DNA from: Planctomycetota bacterium
Lineage (GTDB): Bacteria; Planctomycetota; Planctomycetia; Gemmatales; Gemmataceae
Assembly: GCA_016872605.1 (NCBI GenBank)
Contig: VGZI01000043.1
Coordinates: 1-36,353, forward strand
Reading direction: 5' to 3'
Length of the DNA: 36,353 nucleotides
Below the pieces are notes generated by a model, which was given only the letters and a program-made list of their open reading frames with translations, did not search any database and was not told where the DNA came from. Shown one piece after another: positions 1 through 9,800 of this stretch. The stretch's first letter is position 1. Each line of letters begins with the position of its first letter. The position numbers and the translations under genes were made by a program.

Positions 1-326
1 TGTCTCGCCGTGGAGGCGTCGTCGACGTCGGCACCGGGCGCGGCGTCCCCACTGGCGCTGCGGCCGGTCGGAGCGGGCTCAGGGCTGGCGGCCGGCGCGG
101 GCGCTGGAGCAGGCGCGGGGGGCGGCGGCGGTGGCGCTGGAGCACGGGCCGCGAACAAGCCCTCCACTTGCGACGCCGGTATCTAGTTCGGCGCACCTTC
201 CGGCCAAACGTAATCGGTCGGTTTGATCTGCCCAGAATCGGCAAGCTGCTTGAGCTCCGCGAAAGGGACCGGCCCAACCGGTTTGCCATCCTTGAGATAG
301 TGAAATCGCTTTTCTCCCTTGCTCAT
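1..326 (-). pseudogene. GYF_2 (DUF4339) domain protein interrupted by an amber stop; runs off the window edge
   Basis: Reading from the ATG at 326, the first 47 codons encode a GYF_2-type domain: MSKGEKRFHYLKDGKPVGPV, then an acidic helix and YVWPEGAPN. A TAG follows (plus-strand bases 183-185). The same frame then continues as IPASQVEGLF and a Pro/Ala-rich linker that is still open at base 1. GYF_2 domains usually have Trp in the slot taken by the TAG (G-x-x-W-x-P-A), so a single TGG to TAG change at codon 48 (base 184) explains the break. GYF_2 domains are thought to bind proline-rich peptides and often sit at the N-terminus of planctomycete membrane proteins. The C-terminal part is outside the window. 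A GGAG lies upstream of the ATG. The gene follows the small membrane protein and the YchF-like gene on the same strand, probably in one operon. An assembly error is possible. Confidence 0.75.
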
Positions 327-377
327 GCAAAGGTCTCCGCGTTTGCTGGTTTTCGTGTCGATCCGCAGGCCGCGCCG

Positions 378-602
378 TTACTTGACCAGTTCAATGACCG
401 CGCCGAACAACTCTGTGTCCTCATCGGGGTGGCAGCCGTGGGCGAACAGCATGGCCGTCAACAACCCCACGGCGCACAGGATGCGCACACACCAGATCGG
501 AATCGAAATGGTGGACGGCGAAGGTGCGCTCGTTGCATCGCTTTGCCTCGCGCGGAAAGGCAAGCGAGTCGAATGCGTCCGTTTTGCCGGCGTAGTCGTC
601 AT
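378..602 (-). CDS. Small hypothetical single-pass membrane protein
   Basis: A 74-residue frame starts at the ATG at 602 and ends in TAA. I do not recognise the family. The N-terminal 30 or so residues are basic and Ser/Thr/Pro-rich, followed by one hydrophobic segment (about residues 35-54, IWCVRILCAVGLLTAMLFA) and a short acidic tail. The likely topology is a single membrane anchor or an uncleaved signal. An in-frame extension upstream to 680 overlaps the end of the YchF-like gene and is less likely to be used. It lies 43 bp after the YchF-like stop and 51 bp before the GYF_2 start, all on the minus strand, which suggests co-transcription. Support is modest: length, membrane segment and spacing only. 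Confidence 0.45.
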   Translation of the reverse strand: MTTTPAKRTHSTRLPFRARQSDATSAPSPSTISIPIWCVRILCAVGLLTAMLFAHGCHPDEDTELFGAVIELVK

Positions 603-645
603 GAGGTCATTGTCCTCGATTATCCGAGCGTGGGCAACTAAAAAC

Positions 646-1680
646 TCACGAATGCAGGATGTGCATGATGTCGCCGTCACGCACGATGTACGTTTTGCCT
701 TCGAGGTGATAGACGCCGTGGTGCTTGGCCTCCTTCATGCTGCCGTGTTTCTTGAAGTCATCGAAGTGGACCACTTCGGCCCGGACGAAGCCGTGCTCGA
801 GGTCGCTATGGATTTGGCCGGCCCCTTGCGGCGCCGTCGATCCCTTCGGAACCGCCCATGCCCGGCACTCGTCCTCGCCGACGGTGAAGAAGACGATCTG
901 GTTCATGGCGTAGAAGATTTTTTGAAGCGTCTCGTCCTTGGAGAACCCGGTCAGGTTCAGGTCCTGCATGAACACCTTGCGGTCGTCTTCAGACAATTCG
1001 GCCAATTCGAGCTCCAGCTTGGCGGGCGATTGAAGAGCGGTGGGCGCGACCTTGAGCAACTCGTCGGGGAGCGGTTTGCCGATGCGGTCATCGCCGATGT
1101 TGACGAAGACAAGCTCCGGCTTCAGCGTCAGGAGCTGGAAGCTGCGAATCGTTTTTTCTTCATCGGGCCTGAGATGGGCGGCATGAGCGCCTTCACCTTT
1201 CTCAAGACAGCCGGCGACGCGCGTCAAGAGCGCGGACTCGGCTTCCTCCGCTTCACGCTGCTTGGTCGGCTTGGTTTTCTTGGCCAAATCCTTGAGCTTG
1301 TCGATGCGATTGGTGACGATTTCCAGGTCGGCGAATAGCAGTTCCTCTCGGAATCGGCGCAACTCGTCGGTCAGGCTCCCACCCGCGTATCCATTGAGGA
1401 TGACCATGAGTCCGCCGGCATCGCGCATGATGGCGAGGCGGCGCGGGTTGTCGCGCCGCTCCGTCGGATGCAAGCCCGGCGTGTCGAGCAGTTCCATGCG
1501 CGTCGCCGTGGTTTTTTTGGGATTGAACAGCGACGAAAGGAAAACGAGGCGTGCATCGGGCACCGCTGGATTGCCGACCTGGCCGTGCTGAGCGCGCGCC
1601 AAATCGGGAGCGTCGCCGGTCAGCCATTGAAACACGGTGCTCTTCCCCGAACCGGAGAATCCGCAAATGCCGATCTTCAT
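646..1680 (-). CDS. YchF/OBG-family GTPase with C-terminal TGS-like (DUF933) domain, divergent
   Basis: The 344-residue product has a Walker A/G1 motif GFSGSGKST (residues 7-15), a G3 motif DTPG (66-69), a helical middle region, and a C-terminal domain matching the YchF/DUF933 TGS region (FFTVGEDECRAWAVPKGSTA, then a QIHSDLEHGFVRAEV motif). YchF/Ola1 proteins are cytosolic P-loop NTPases that bind ribosomes and often prefer ATP. This copy is shorter than typical YchF (about 363 residues). It lacks the usual PFCTI switch segment and has a different G1 loop, so it is better read as a divergent YchF-like paralogue than as the housekeeping copy. Start: ATG at 1680, which places the P-loop at the normal distance from the N-terminus. 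It is first in a probable minus-strand operon with the two small downstream genes. Confidence 0.85.
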   Translation of the reverse strand: MKIGICGFSGSGKSTVFQWLTGDAPDLARAQHGQVGNPAVPDARLVFLSSLFNPKKTTATRMELLDTPGLHPTERRDNPRRLAIMRDAGGLMVILNGYAGGSLTDELRRFREELLFADLEIVTNRIDKLKDLAKKTKPTKQREAEEAESALLTRVAGCLEKGEGAHAAHLRPDEEKTIRSFQLLTLKPELVFVNIGDDRIGKPLPDELLKVAPTALQSPAKLELELAELSEDDRKVFMQDLNLTGFSKDETLQKIFYAMNQIVFFTVGEDECRAWAVPKGSTAPQGAGQIHSDLEHGFVRAEVVHFDDFKKHGSMKEAKHHGVYHLEGKTYIVRDGDIMHILHS

Positions 1681-1806
1681 GATGATTCCTGTATTGGTAG
1701 GATCGAAAGTCTATCATAGAGCGCCGTGACGATGGTCACAACGATGCGCCGGCAGAACGAAGGCGCGGTTCTGCGAATACGCGTGGTCGATTTGGGCACG
1801 CGACGT

Positions 1807-3009
1807 TCACGATTGCTCAGTCGGATGAAGCCGGGCTGCCAATCGCGTCGGCAGCGTCCAAAGCGACGTGAAACCCTGGGCCCATTGATTGTCGAACAGC
1901 TCTACATTGGACTGGTTGGCGAGCCGGCTGTCGTAAAGGCTGTGAGGGCTGCGGCGTCCAAGGATGCTGCAAGAGCCCTTGAACAACTTGAGACGCACCT
2001 CGCCGGTCACATGCTTTTGCGTTTCGCCGAAGAAACCTTGCAGCGCCAGGCGAAGATCGTGGAACCAGTGCCCCATATAGACGAGTTCCGCGTAGCGCCG
2101 GCCCAGCAGCTCGCGCAACTGGAGCGTCTCCCGGCTCTGCACGAGACTTTGCAGATCGCGATGAGCGGTCCACAAGATGGTCGGCGTCGGCGCCTCGTAG
2201 AACTCTCGACTCTTGATGCCGAACAGCCGATCTTCAACGACGTCGCTGCGGCCGATGCCATGCTCGCCGCCGAGCCGATTGAGTTCGCGAACCATGGGGA
2301 GCAGTTCCATCGCTTGGCCGTTCAGGCTGGTTGGCGTGCCGGCGTCGAAGCCGATGGTCAGAACGCACGGTTCGTTAGGCGTCTCCTCGACAGCGCGTGT
2401 GAGCACGAAGGCTTCGGGCGGGGGTTCCTGCCAGGCATCGGCGAGGTCGCTCACGTACGAACTGACGCCCCACAGATTGCGGTCGACTTTGACGCGCTCC
2501 TGGATCGGCTCGTCGATCGGAATGCTCCGTTTGCGTGCGAATTTCAGCTTATCTTCCTGCGATTTCAGATTCCACTCGCGGACCGCGGCCAGCACCTTGA
2601 GCCTCGGATTCTGCGCGGCGATCGCCGTCTCCATGCGGACCTGATCATTCCCCTTGCTGGCAGCCGCGTGCGCCACGATGTCGCACCCTTCGTCACGCGC
2701 GACACGGACCAACTCCTGAGCGATGACGTACCGCGCGAGCGCCGATCCGAGGAAGCAATTCGTCTGATACACGGCGTTCGCTTGCAGCACGGCAAGTGCG
2801 AACTCACGCAGAAACATCTCCCGGCGATCTAGCACCTGTGCCGTGGCAGCGCCTAAATCCAGCGCGAGTTCGCCGACCGGTTCAAGGTAAACTTCTTGTC
2901 CGAGGTTGATGGACAGCGTAACCACTTCGTAGCCGCGTTCATGGACGAGCCAATAAAGGGCCAGCCGTGATTCGAGATCGCCATTGAATGCAAGGATGAT
3001 GCGAGGCAC
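1807..3009 (-). CDS. Argininosuccinate synthase-like protein with altered PP-loop
   Basis: The 400-residue product aligns by eye with ArgG over its full length. ArgG joins citrulline and aspartate using ATP. Conserved blocks include KGNDQVR (residues 119-125, aspartate/citrulline site), VDRNLWG, the GGEHGIGRSDVVEDRLFGIK block and the RYAELVYMG block. The N-terminal nucleotide loop, normally AYSGGLDTS, reads AFNGDLESR, so the Ser, the second Gly, the Asp and the last Ser of the PP-motif are all replaced. Other substrate-loop changes are YQTN for the usual YEG and AAASKGND for GATGKGND. I chose the GTG at 3009 because it gives the family length and puts the loop at residue 7; an in-frame ATG lies further upstream at 3138. 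The divergent neighbour is a lyase of the fumarase/aspartase superfamily. Inference: a paralogue with a different substrate or activation chemistry, or a dead enzyme, rather than the housekeeping ArgG. Confidence 0.88.
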   Translation of the reverse strand: MPRIILAFNGDLESRLALYWLVHERGYEVVTLSINLGQEVYLEPVGELALDLGAATAQVLDRREMFLREFALAVLQANAVYQTNCFLGSALARYVIAQELVRVARDEGCDIVAHAAASKGNDQVRMETAIAAQNPRLKVLAAVREWNLKSQEDKLKFARKRSIPIDEPIQERVKVDRNLWGVSSYVSDLADAWQEPPPEAFVLTRAVEETPNEPCVLTIGFDAGTPTSLNGQAMELLPMVRELNRLGGEHGIGRSDVVEDRLFGIKSREFYEAPTPTILWTAHRDLQSLVQSRETLQLRELLGRRYAELVYMGHWFHDLRLALQGFFGETQKHVTGEVRLKLFKGSCSILGRRSPHSLYDSRLANQSNVELFDNQWAQGFTSLWTLPTRLAARLHPTEQS

Positions 3010-3188
3010 GGAAGAATCTCTTGAGGGATGTTGGGCTACTCTACCGTTGTAACATGAGCGTGACGCGAAGTCCATGCAAGGGTGAGGCGGTGAGCGCGAA
3101 ACCGCCGAGCGAGCGCGAAGACGCTTGTCTGGGGACACTCACCACTCACCACCTACCAGGCGCCATGATGCACTCATAAAAAAACAGC

Positions 3189-4592
3189 ATGAACCCATTT
3201 GATGCCGCGTCGCCGTTTGATGCTCGATACTATTTCGCTGATCGGGCTTTCTTTGAAAAACTCAGTCCCTTCGTCTCGGAGAACGCGCAGGTTCGCTACC
3301 TGGCTCGCGTGGAGGCCGCGCTCGCCGAGACGCTGGCCGACTTCGGCGTTTGTCCTCGCTCGGCGGCCGACGAGATCGCCAAGGCGGCGAGCCATGTCAC
3401 GCCGGACGAAGTCTATGAGGAAGAACGCCGAATTCAGCACAACATCCGAGCGCTCGTCAACTGCATCGGCAAGCAAGTCAGCCCAGCGGCAAAACCGTAC
3501 GTCCATCTGTTCGCGACCTCGGCGGACATCATGGACACGGCACGCGCGTTGTGCCTGGTCGATGTGACGCGAACTGTATTGATTCCCGATCTACTCGCGC
3601 TCGAAAAGCAGCTAATCCGCATGGCGCGGGCGTCGGCCGGCACGCCGCAGATGGGTCGTACGCACGGGCAGCACGCAGTGCCGATCACGTTCGGCTTCGC
3701 GGTCGCGCTCTATGTCTCGCGCGTGGGCCAGCGCATCGAGCACATTGCGGTGACGGCGAAGAATCTGCGCGGGAAATTCGCCGGGGCCGTCGGAGCGTAC
3801 AACGCCTTGTGCCTCTTGAGCAAGAAGCCGGCGGATCTGGAAGCGGCGCTGATGAAAAAGCTCGGCCTGACGCCTCCGGAAATCTCAACGCAGGTGACGC
3901 AACCCGAGTATATCGCCGATTACATTTACTCGCTCACGGCCTGCTGGGGCGTGTTTGCCAATCTCGCCGACGACTTTCGCCACCTTCAGCGCAGCGAAAT
4001 CCGCGAGTTGCGCGACCGCAAGGCGTCCGATCCGAATACGCCGATCGTCGGTTCGTCGACGATGCCGCACAAGGTCAATCCGAAGGACTTTGAGAATATC
4101 AAGAGCATGTGGAAGGCGTATGTGCCCAGGCTGCTGACCGTGCTCATGGATCAGATTTCCGAGCATCAGCGCGACCTGACGAACTCGGCGTCGATGCGCT
4201 TCGTGATGGAACATGTGGCGGCGTTTGCGTACGCGATCCATCGGCTCAGTCAAACGCTGGACGCCGTCGAGCCCGACGCGGCCCGCATGCGCGAGTTGTT
4301 GGATGCGGGGAAGGATCCAATCGCCGCCGAGCCGTTGTATGTGCTCTTGGCGATGCACGGCCATCCGGAAGCGCATGAGAAGGCGCGCGTGCTGGCGCGC
4401 GATGCGCGTATTCAGAAGCGGCCCTTGTCGGCGCTGTTGCGCGAGGATGCGAGTCTGGCCGCATATCTCGCGAAGATGTCGCCCGAGCATCTGGCGATCC
4501 TGGACGACCCGGCCAAGTACCTCGGCGCCGCTCAGGAACGCACGATCTCGATCTGCGATGAATGGGAACGGAAACTGCGCGTGTTTGATTAG
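3189..4592 (+). CDS. Adenylosuccinate lyase-like enzyme (fumarase/aspartase superfamily)
   Basis: The 467-residue product carries the superfamily signature GSSTMPHKVNP (residues 288-298) with the catalytic Ser loop, GRTHGQHA (157-163) with the general-acid His region, and STQVTQPEY. These enzymes remove fumarate from an N-succinyl substrate. The signature (SSTMPHKVNP, DFEN) is most like PurB, but the first substrate motif, usually H-D, is H-N (residues 84-85), and other parts differ from standard PurB. It is transcribed divergently from the ArgG-like gene, 179 bp apart. Synthase and lyase together would form the usual two-step aspartate-dependent amination (C=O or ureido to C=NH), with fumarate released. 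The real substrate cannot be read from sequence; it could also be an ordinary purB. No strong Shine-Dalgarno precedes the ATG. Confidence 0.85.
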   Translation: MNPFDAASPFDARYYFADRAFFEKLSPFVSENAQVRYLARVEAALAETLADFGVCPRSAADEIAKAASHVTPDEVYEEERRIQHNIRALVNCIGKQVSPAAKPYVHLFATSADIMDTARALCLVDVTRTVLIPDLLALEKQLIRMARASAGTPQMGRTHGQHAVPITFGFAVALYVSRVGQRIEHIAVTAKNLRGKFAGAVGAYNALCLLSKKPADLEAALMKKLGLTPPEISTQVTQPEYIADYIYSLTACWGVFANLADDFRHLQRSEIRELRDRKASDPNTPIVGSSTMPHKVNPKDFENIKSMWKAYVPRLLTVLMDQISEHQRDLTNSASMRFVMEHVAAFAYAIHRLSQTLDAVEPDAARMRELLDAGKDPIAAEPLYVLLAMHGHPEAHEKARVLARDARIQKRPLSALLREDASLAAYLAKMSPEHLAILDDPAKYLGAAQERTISICDEWERKLRVFD

Positions 4593-4636
4593 CCGCTCGC
4601 GGCGAAGCAGGGTCCACTGCTACGCCGCAAGCGGCT
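4591..4636. terminator. Long hairpin between convergent genes, likely bidirectional terminator
   Basis: The arms GCCGCTCGCGGCG and CGCCGCAAGCGGC pair with one mismatch around an inner GCAG/CTGC stem. The hairpin begins in the stop codon of the lyase gene and ends 8 bases before the stop of the convergent DUF1579 gene. There is no U-tract, so strict intrinsic termination is uncertain. It belongs with other hairpins in the window that share a TTAGC(C)GCTCGCG-like arm. Confidence 0.6.
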
Positions 4637-4643
4637 TAGGCTA

Positions 4644-5261
4644 TCACTTCTTCCCCTTCTTCTTCTCGTCGACCTTCTTGCGTGTGAAGGTGATGTCCAT
4701 GACCTTGAATTCCTCGGTCGCTCCTTCGGGATGGCGATACATGCTGAGCGTCTGCACATCGGCGCTGATGATCGTGAGCACGTCGCGGGCTTTCATCTTC
4801 TTCTTGGTGTTCACATCGTAATCGTCCCCCTTTTGCGTGAACGTTTTCTTGTCGGGATCATAAGTCCCGTGAAGGATCAGGATGTTGGTGGACATGGAAT
4901 CGCACCAGGTGTTGACGAACTGTTTCTTGACGGCGTCATAACCGATGGCGCCGAGGCCTTCGAATTTCTTGCCGAGGAAATCGCCCTGGAACGATTCCTG
5001 TAGATAGTTGCCGCCGAGGATCATTTTGCGCGTCATCGTGCCTGTGGATTCCATGGGCTTGTCGGGGTTGATGAAAAACTTGACCTTGGCGTCGAAGGCG
5101 CCGACGAGCGACTCGAGGACCCTATGTTCGGGCCCGCGCTCGACCGCGGGTAAGTTCGTTTCCTTTTTTTTCTTCTTTTTTTCGTTGCCGCTCGCTCCTT
5201 CCGGAGTAAGCCCGGCGAGCGCGAACAGCAACACCATCGCGAACAAGGCAATGCGTTTCAT
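4644..5261 (-). CDS. Exported DUF1579 family protein
   Basis: The 205-residue product starts with a signal peptide (MKRIALFAMVLLFALAGLTP) followed by a Lys-rich stretch, then a DUF1579-like beta-rich domain: RVLESLVGAFDAKVKFF, a GGNYLQESFQGDFLGKKFEG block, and GAIGYDAVKKQFVNTWCDSM. The C-terminus is again Lys-rich (KKVDEKKKGKK). DUF1579 proteins are common in planctomycetes and have no established function; the domain resembles small lipocalin-like barrels. I chose the ATG at 5261 over the longer frame from 5285 because GGAGACC lies just upstream and the signal peptide begins there. It follows the DUF1501 gene on the same strand after a 58 bp gap. Confidence 0.8.
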   Translation of the reverse strand: MKRIALFAMVLLFALAGLTPEGASGNEKKKKKKETNLPAVERGPEHRVLESLVGAFDAKVKFFINPDKPMESTGTMTRKMILGGNYLQESFQGDFLGKKFEGLGAIGYDAVKKQFVNTWCDSMSTNILILHGTYDPDKKTFTQKGDDYDVNTKKKMKARDVLTIISADVQTLSMYRHPEGATEEFKVMDITFTRKKVDEKKKGKK

Positions 5262-5319
5262 AAGGTCTCCAGGTGAGGAAATCAAAAAAAGCCAAAAACG
5301 GCATACTCTGGCTCAACTT

Positions 5320-6780
<1,461 letters not shown>

Positions 6781-6790
6781 GATGAATCAC

Positions 6791-6874
6791 CGAAGCCCAG
6801 GGATCAGCGCAGCGAATCCCTGGGATAGGGAGGCGTCAATCCCAGGGGTTCGCTGCGCTCACCCCTGGGCTTCG
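6791..6874. repeat. Nested palindromic repeat (CCCAGGG/CCCTGGG family) between DUF1553 and DUF1501 genes
   Basis: Two 36 bp arms (6791-6826 and 6839-6874) are inverted copies with about four mismatches, separated by a 12 bp loop. Each arm is itself a smaller palindrome: CCCAGGG, a GCGCAGCGAA core, then CCCTGGG. The transcript would form a large hairpin in the 100 bp gap between the two genes and could terminate or stabilise the upstream message. A related CCCAGGGGC hairpin follows the DUF1080 gene at 35401-35430. Confidence 0.85.
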
Positions 6875-6880
6875 AGCGGA

Positions 6881-9800
6881 TCAATTCTTCGTCACCACCT
6901 CGTCGACGTTCAGGATCATGCTCGCCACGATCGTGTACGCCGCCAACTCGGGGGCCGGCAGCGATTCGTCACGCGCCGATTCGCCGACGCGCAATAGATC
7001 GGCGGCGGCTTTCGGGTCGGCGCGATACGTCTGCAACTGCTTGTCGAGGACGCGTTGCAGAACGGCCAGTTCGCGGTCGGACGGGGCACGCGCCGTTGCC
7101 AGACGCCAAGCAAACGCTAAACGAGGACCGGCGTCCTTCTCCTTCAGCATCACGCGCTCGGCAAACTTGCGCGACGCCTCGACATACGTCGGGTCGTTCA
7201 TCAGCACCAGCGCTTGCAATGGCGTGTTCGTGCGCGAACGGCGGACCGTGCACACTTCGCGGTCCGGAGCGTCGAACGTCGCCATCTGCGGCGGCGGACT
7301 GGTGCGCTTCCAAAACGTGTACATCGATCGGCGATAAAGGTCCTTGCCGTGGCTTTGCACGAAGAACTGGGCGGACCAGTTCTTGCTGTCTTGGCGGGAC
7401 GCGAGTTCCTGCCACAACCCGGCGGGCTGATACGGGCTGACGCTGGCCCCGCCGATCTCGCGATTGAGCAGACCGCTGATGGAGAGCGCCTGGTCGCGGA
7501 TGAACTCGGCTTGCAATCGAAGGCGAGGCGCCCGCGCCAACAGCCGATTCTCAGCATCCTTGCTGAGGTGTGTTTTCGTGACGACGGACGATTGCCTATA
7601 CGTCGCGGAGGTGACGATCATGCGGATCAGGTCGCGCACGCTCCAGGCCCGCCGCCCCCTCACCCCCGGCCCCTCTCCCCCGGCGGGGAGAGTGGAGGAG
7701 AATTCGACCGCCAGCCAATCGAGCAGTTCCGGATGGCTCGACAATTCCCCCTGCGAGCCGAAGTCCTCGACCGTTTTGACGAGGCCGGTGCCGAAAAACA
7801 TCTGCCAGTAGCGATTGACGATCACTCGACTCATCAACGGATGCGACGGATCGGTCAACCAGCGCGCCAGGCCGAGACGATTGTTCGGGGCGCCCATCGG
7901 CAGAGGCGGCAGAAACGCCGGCACCCCGGCCGTCACCTTCGCGCCCTTCTTGTTGTACTCGCCGCGAATCAGCATGAATGTGTCGCGCGGCGTCGGCAGA
8001 TCCTGCATCACCATGCTTGAGCCGCCTTGCGCCTCCAAGGCGCTTTTCGATTTGTGAAGTTGTGCAATCGTCTTGCGCACCTCGGCGGATTCGGCAGAAA
8101 TCTCCAGACGATAGTAGGATGCCAGTTCCTTTTTCTGCTGATCATTTCGCTCTTTCGATTGGAGAATCGCCATGATCGACGCAGGCAGACTTGCTTTGCC
8201 ATGCGGGCTACTGGAATCGGTGACCGACAAGCGGAATCGGCCCATCTGATGCTGAGCGTACTGCGACTGGAAGCGAAGGTAAACAGTCACGCCGATTTTG
8301 TCTTGTTGTGCCACGCGATCGAAGGAGAAGACGGCGTTCGCGGGTTTGCCAACGTTGGGGAAGATCGCCCAGCCCGACTTCGGATCGGCGTCGATCGCAT
8401 TGGCGGCTGGATAGTCCTTCTGCTCGAACGAAGCGGAGGCCTTGCGAAAAGCAACGGGTTTGGGCGGGGTCGAGTCGAATTTGTCGGATGAGCCGACGTT
8501 AAGCTCGACCTTGGTCAGCACGAAGTTGCCGTTCGCCGACCGGCCTGGTCCGTTGTCCTTGAGGCTGGCATCGGGGAGAGCTTCGACACGCAGCGCGGTG
8601 AGGGCCGGCAGATCGACGACTGCCTTGAACGTATACGTCTCGGTGGCCGAGTTCGCCCCGGTGGCGAGGATGGAGCCATCGGCTTGTTTGGTCAGCGTAG
8701 CGCCGCCGGCCGACTTCAGCGCGATCGGATCGAGCAGTCTAAAAACAACCTGATCATTGAGGGCGGTCTTCTCCCATTCTGCTTGAGCCGCGTCGAGCTT
8801 TGGCGACGACGCGAGGAGGCGTTCCTGGAGCGAACGGATGTCGGCATCGATTTTGGCGATGGCGTCGAGCGCGCGTTTCGAGGGGGCTTTGATCATGGGG
8901 GCCGCGTTGCCGCGCGAGCCGTCGAGACCGCTTTCGGGCACGTTGTTGAAGTAGGCATAGAGCTGATAGAACTCTCGCTGCGAGATCGGATCATACTTGT
9001 GATCGTGGCATTGCGCGCACGTCATCGTCAGCCCGAGCCAAACCGTGGCCGTGGTGTTGACGCGATCGACGATGTAGTTGTTGAGATACTCCTCGGGAAT
9101 GGCGCCTCCTTCGAAGTTGATCATGTGATTGCGATTGAACCCGCTGGCGATCTTCTGCTCGATCGTCGCATTGGGAAGCAAATCGCCCGCTAGTTGTTGA
9201 ATCGTGAACTGATCGAACGGCAGATCATTGTTGAACGCGTCGATCACCCATTCGCGCCAGCGCGTCATGTCGCGGCCGGCGTCGATGTGATAGCCATGCG
9301 TGTCGGCATAGCGGGCGGCGTCCAGCCAGTCGAGCGCCATCCTCTCGCCGTAGTGAACCGATGAAAGGTAGCGATCAACGGCCTTCTCATACGCATCGGG
9401 GCTCTTATCTTTCAAAAATGCATCGACCTCGCTCAGCGTCGGCGGCAGGCCGGTCAAGTCAAGCGCCAGACGGCGAATCAACGTCTCGCGATTCGCTTCC
9501 GGCGACGGCTTCAAGCCTTCCTTTTCGAGCCTCGCCAGGATGAAAAGATCGATCGGATTGCGCGGCCAACCCTTGCTCGTCACTGCTGGGACCGCGGGAC
9601 GCTTCGGCGTCACGAACGCCCAATGCTTCGAGTACGGTGCGCCCTGCTCGATCCAGCGCCTGAGTAGGTCGATCTGGGCCGTCGTCAACTTCTTGTTCGT
9701 CTTGGGCGGCGGCATGCGCTCTGTCGAATCGTTGCTGAGAATGCGTTGCACCAACTCGCTGTCGGCGACCTTGCCCGGCACGATGGCGTGGCCGCCGCCG

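Noticed and set aside
1..180. Tandem GGCGCGGGC-type sequence as a regulatory repeat
   Set aside because: It is the coding DNA for the Pro/Ala-rich linker of the GYF_2 protein.
2213..2644. Plus-strand frame opposite the ArgG-like gene
   Set aside because: Shadow of the minus-strand gene; no motifs.
3009..3138. Longer N-terminus for the ArgG-like gene from the ATG at 3138
   Set aside because: It would add 43 residues with no family match; the GTG at 3009 gives the family length and normal loop position.
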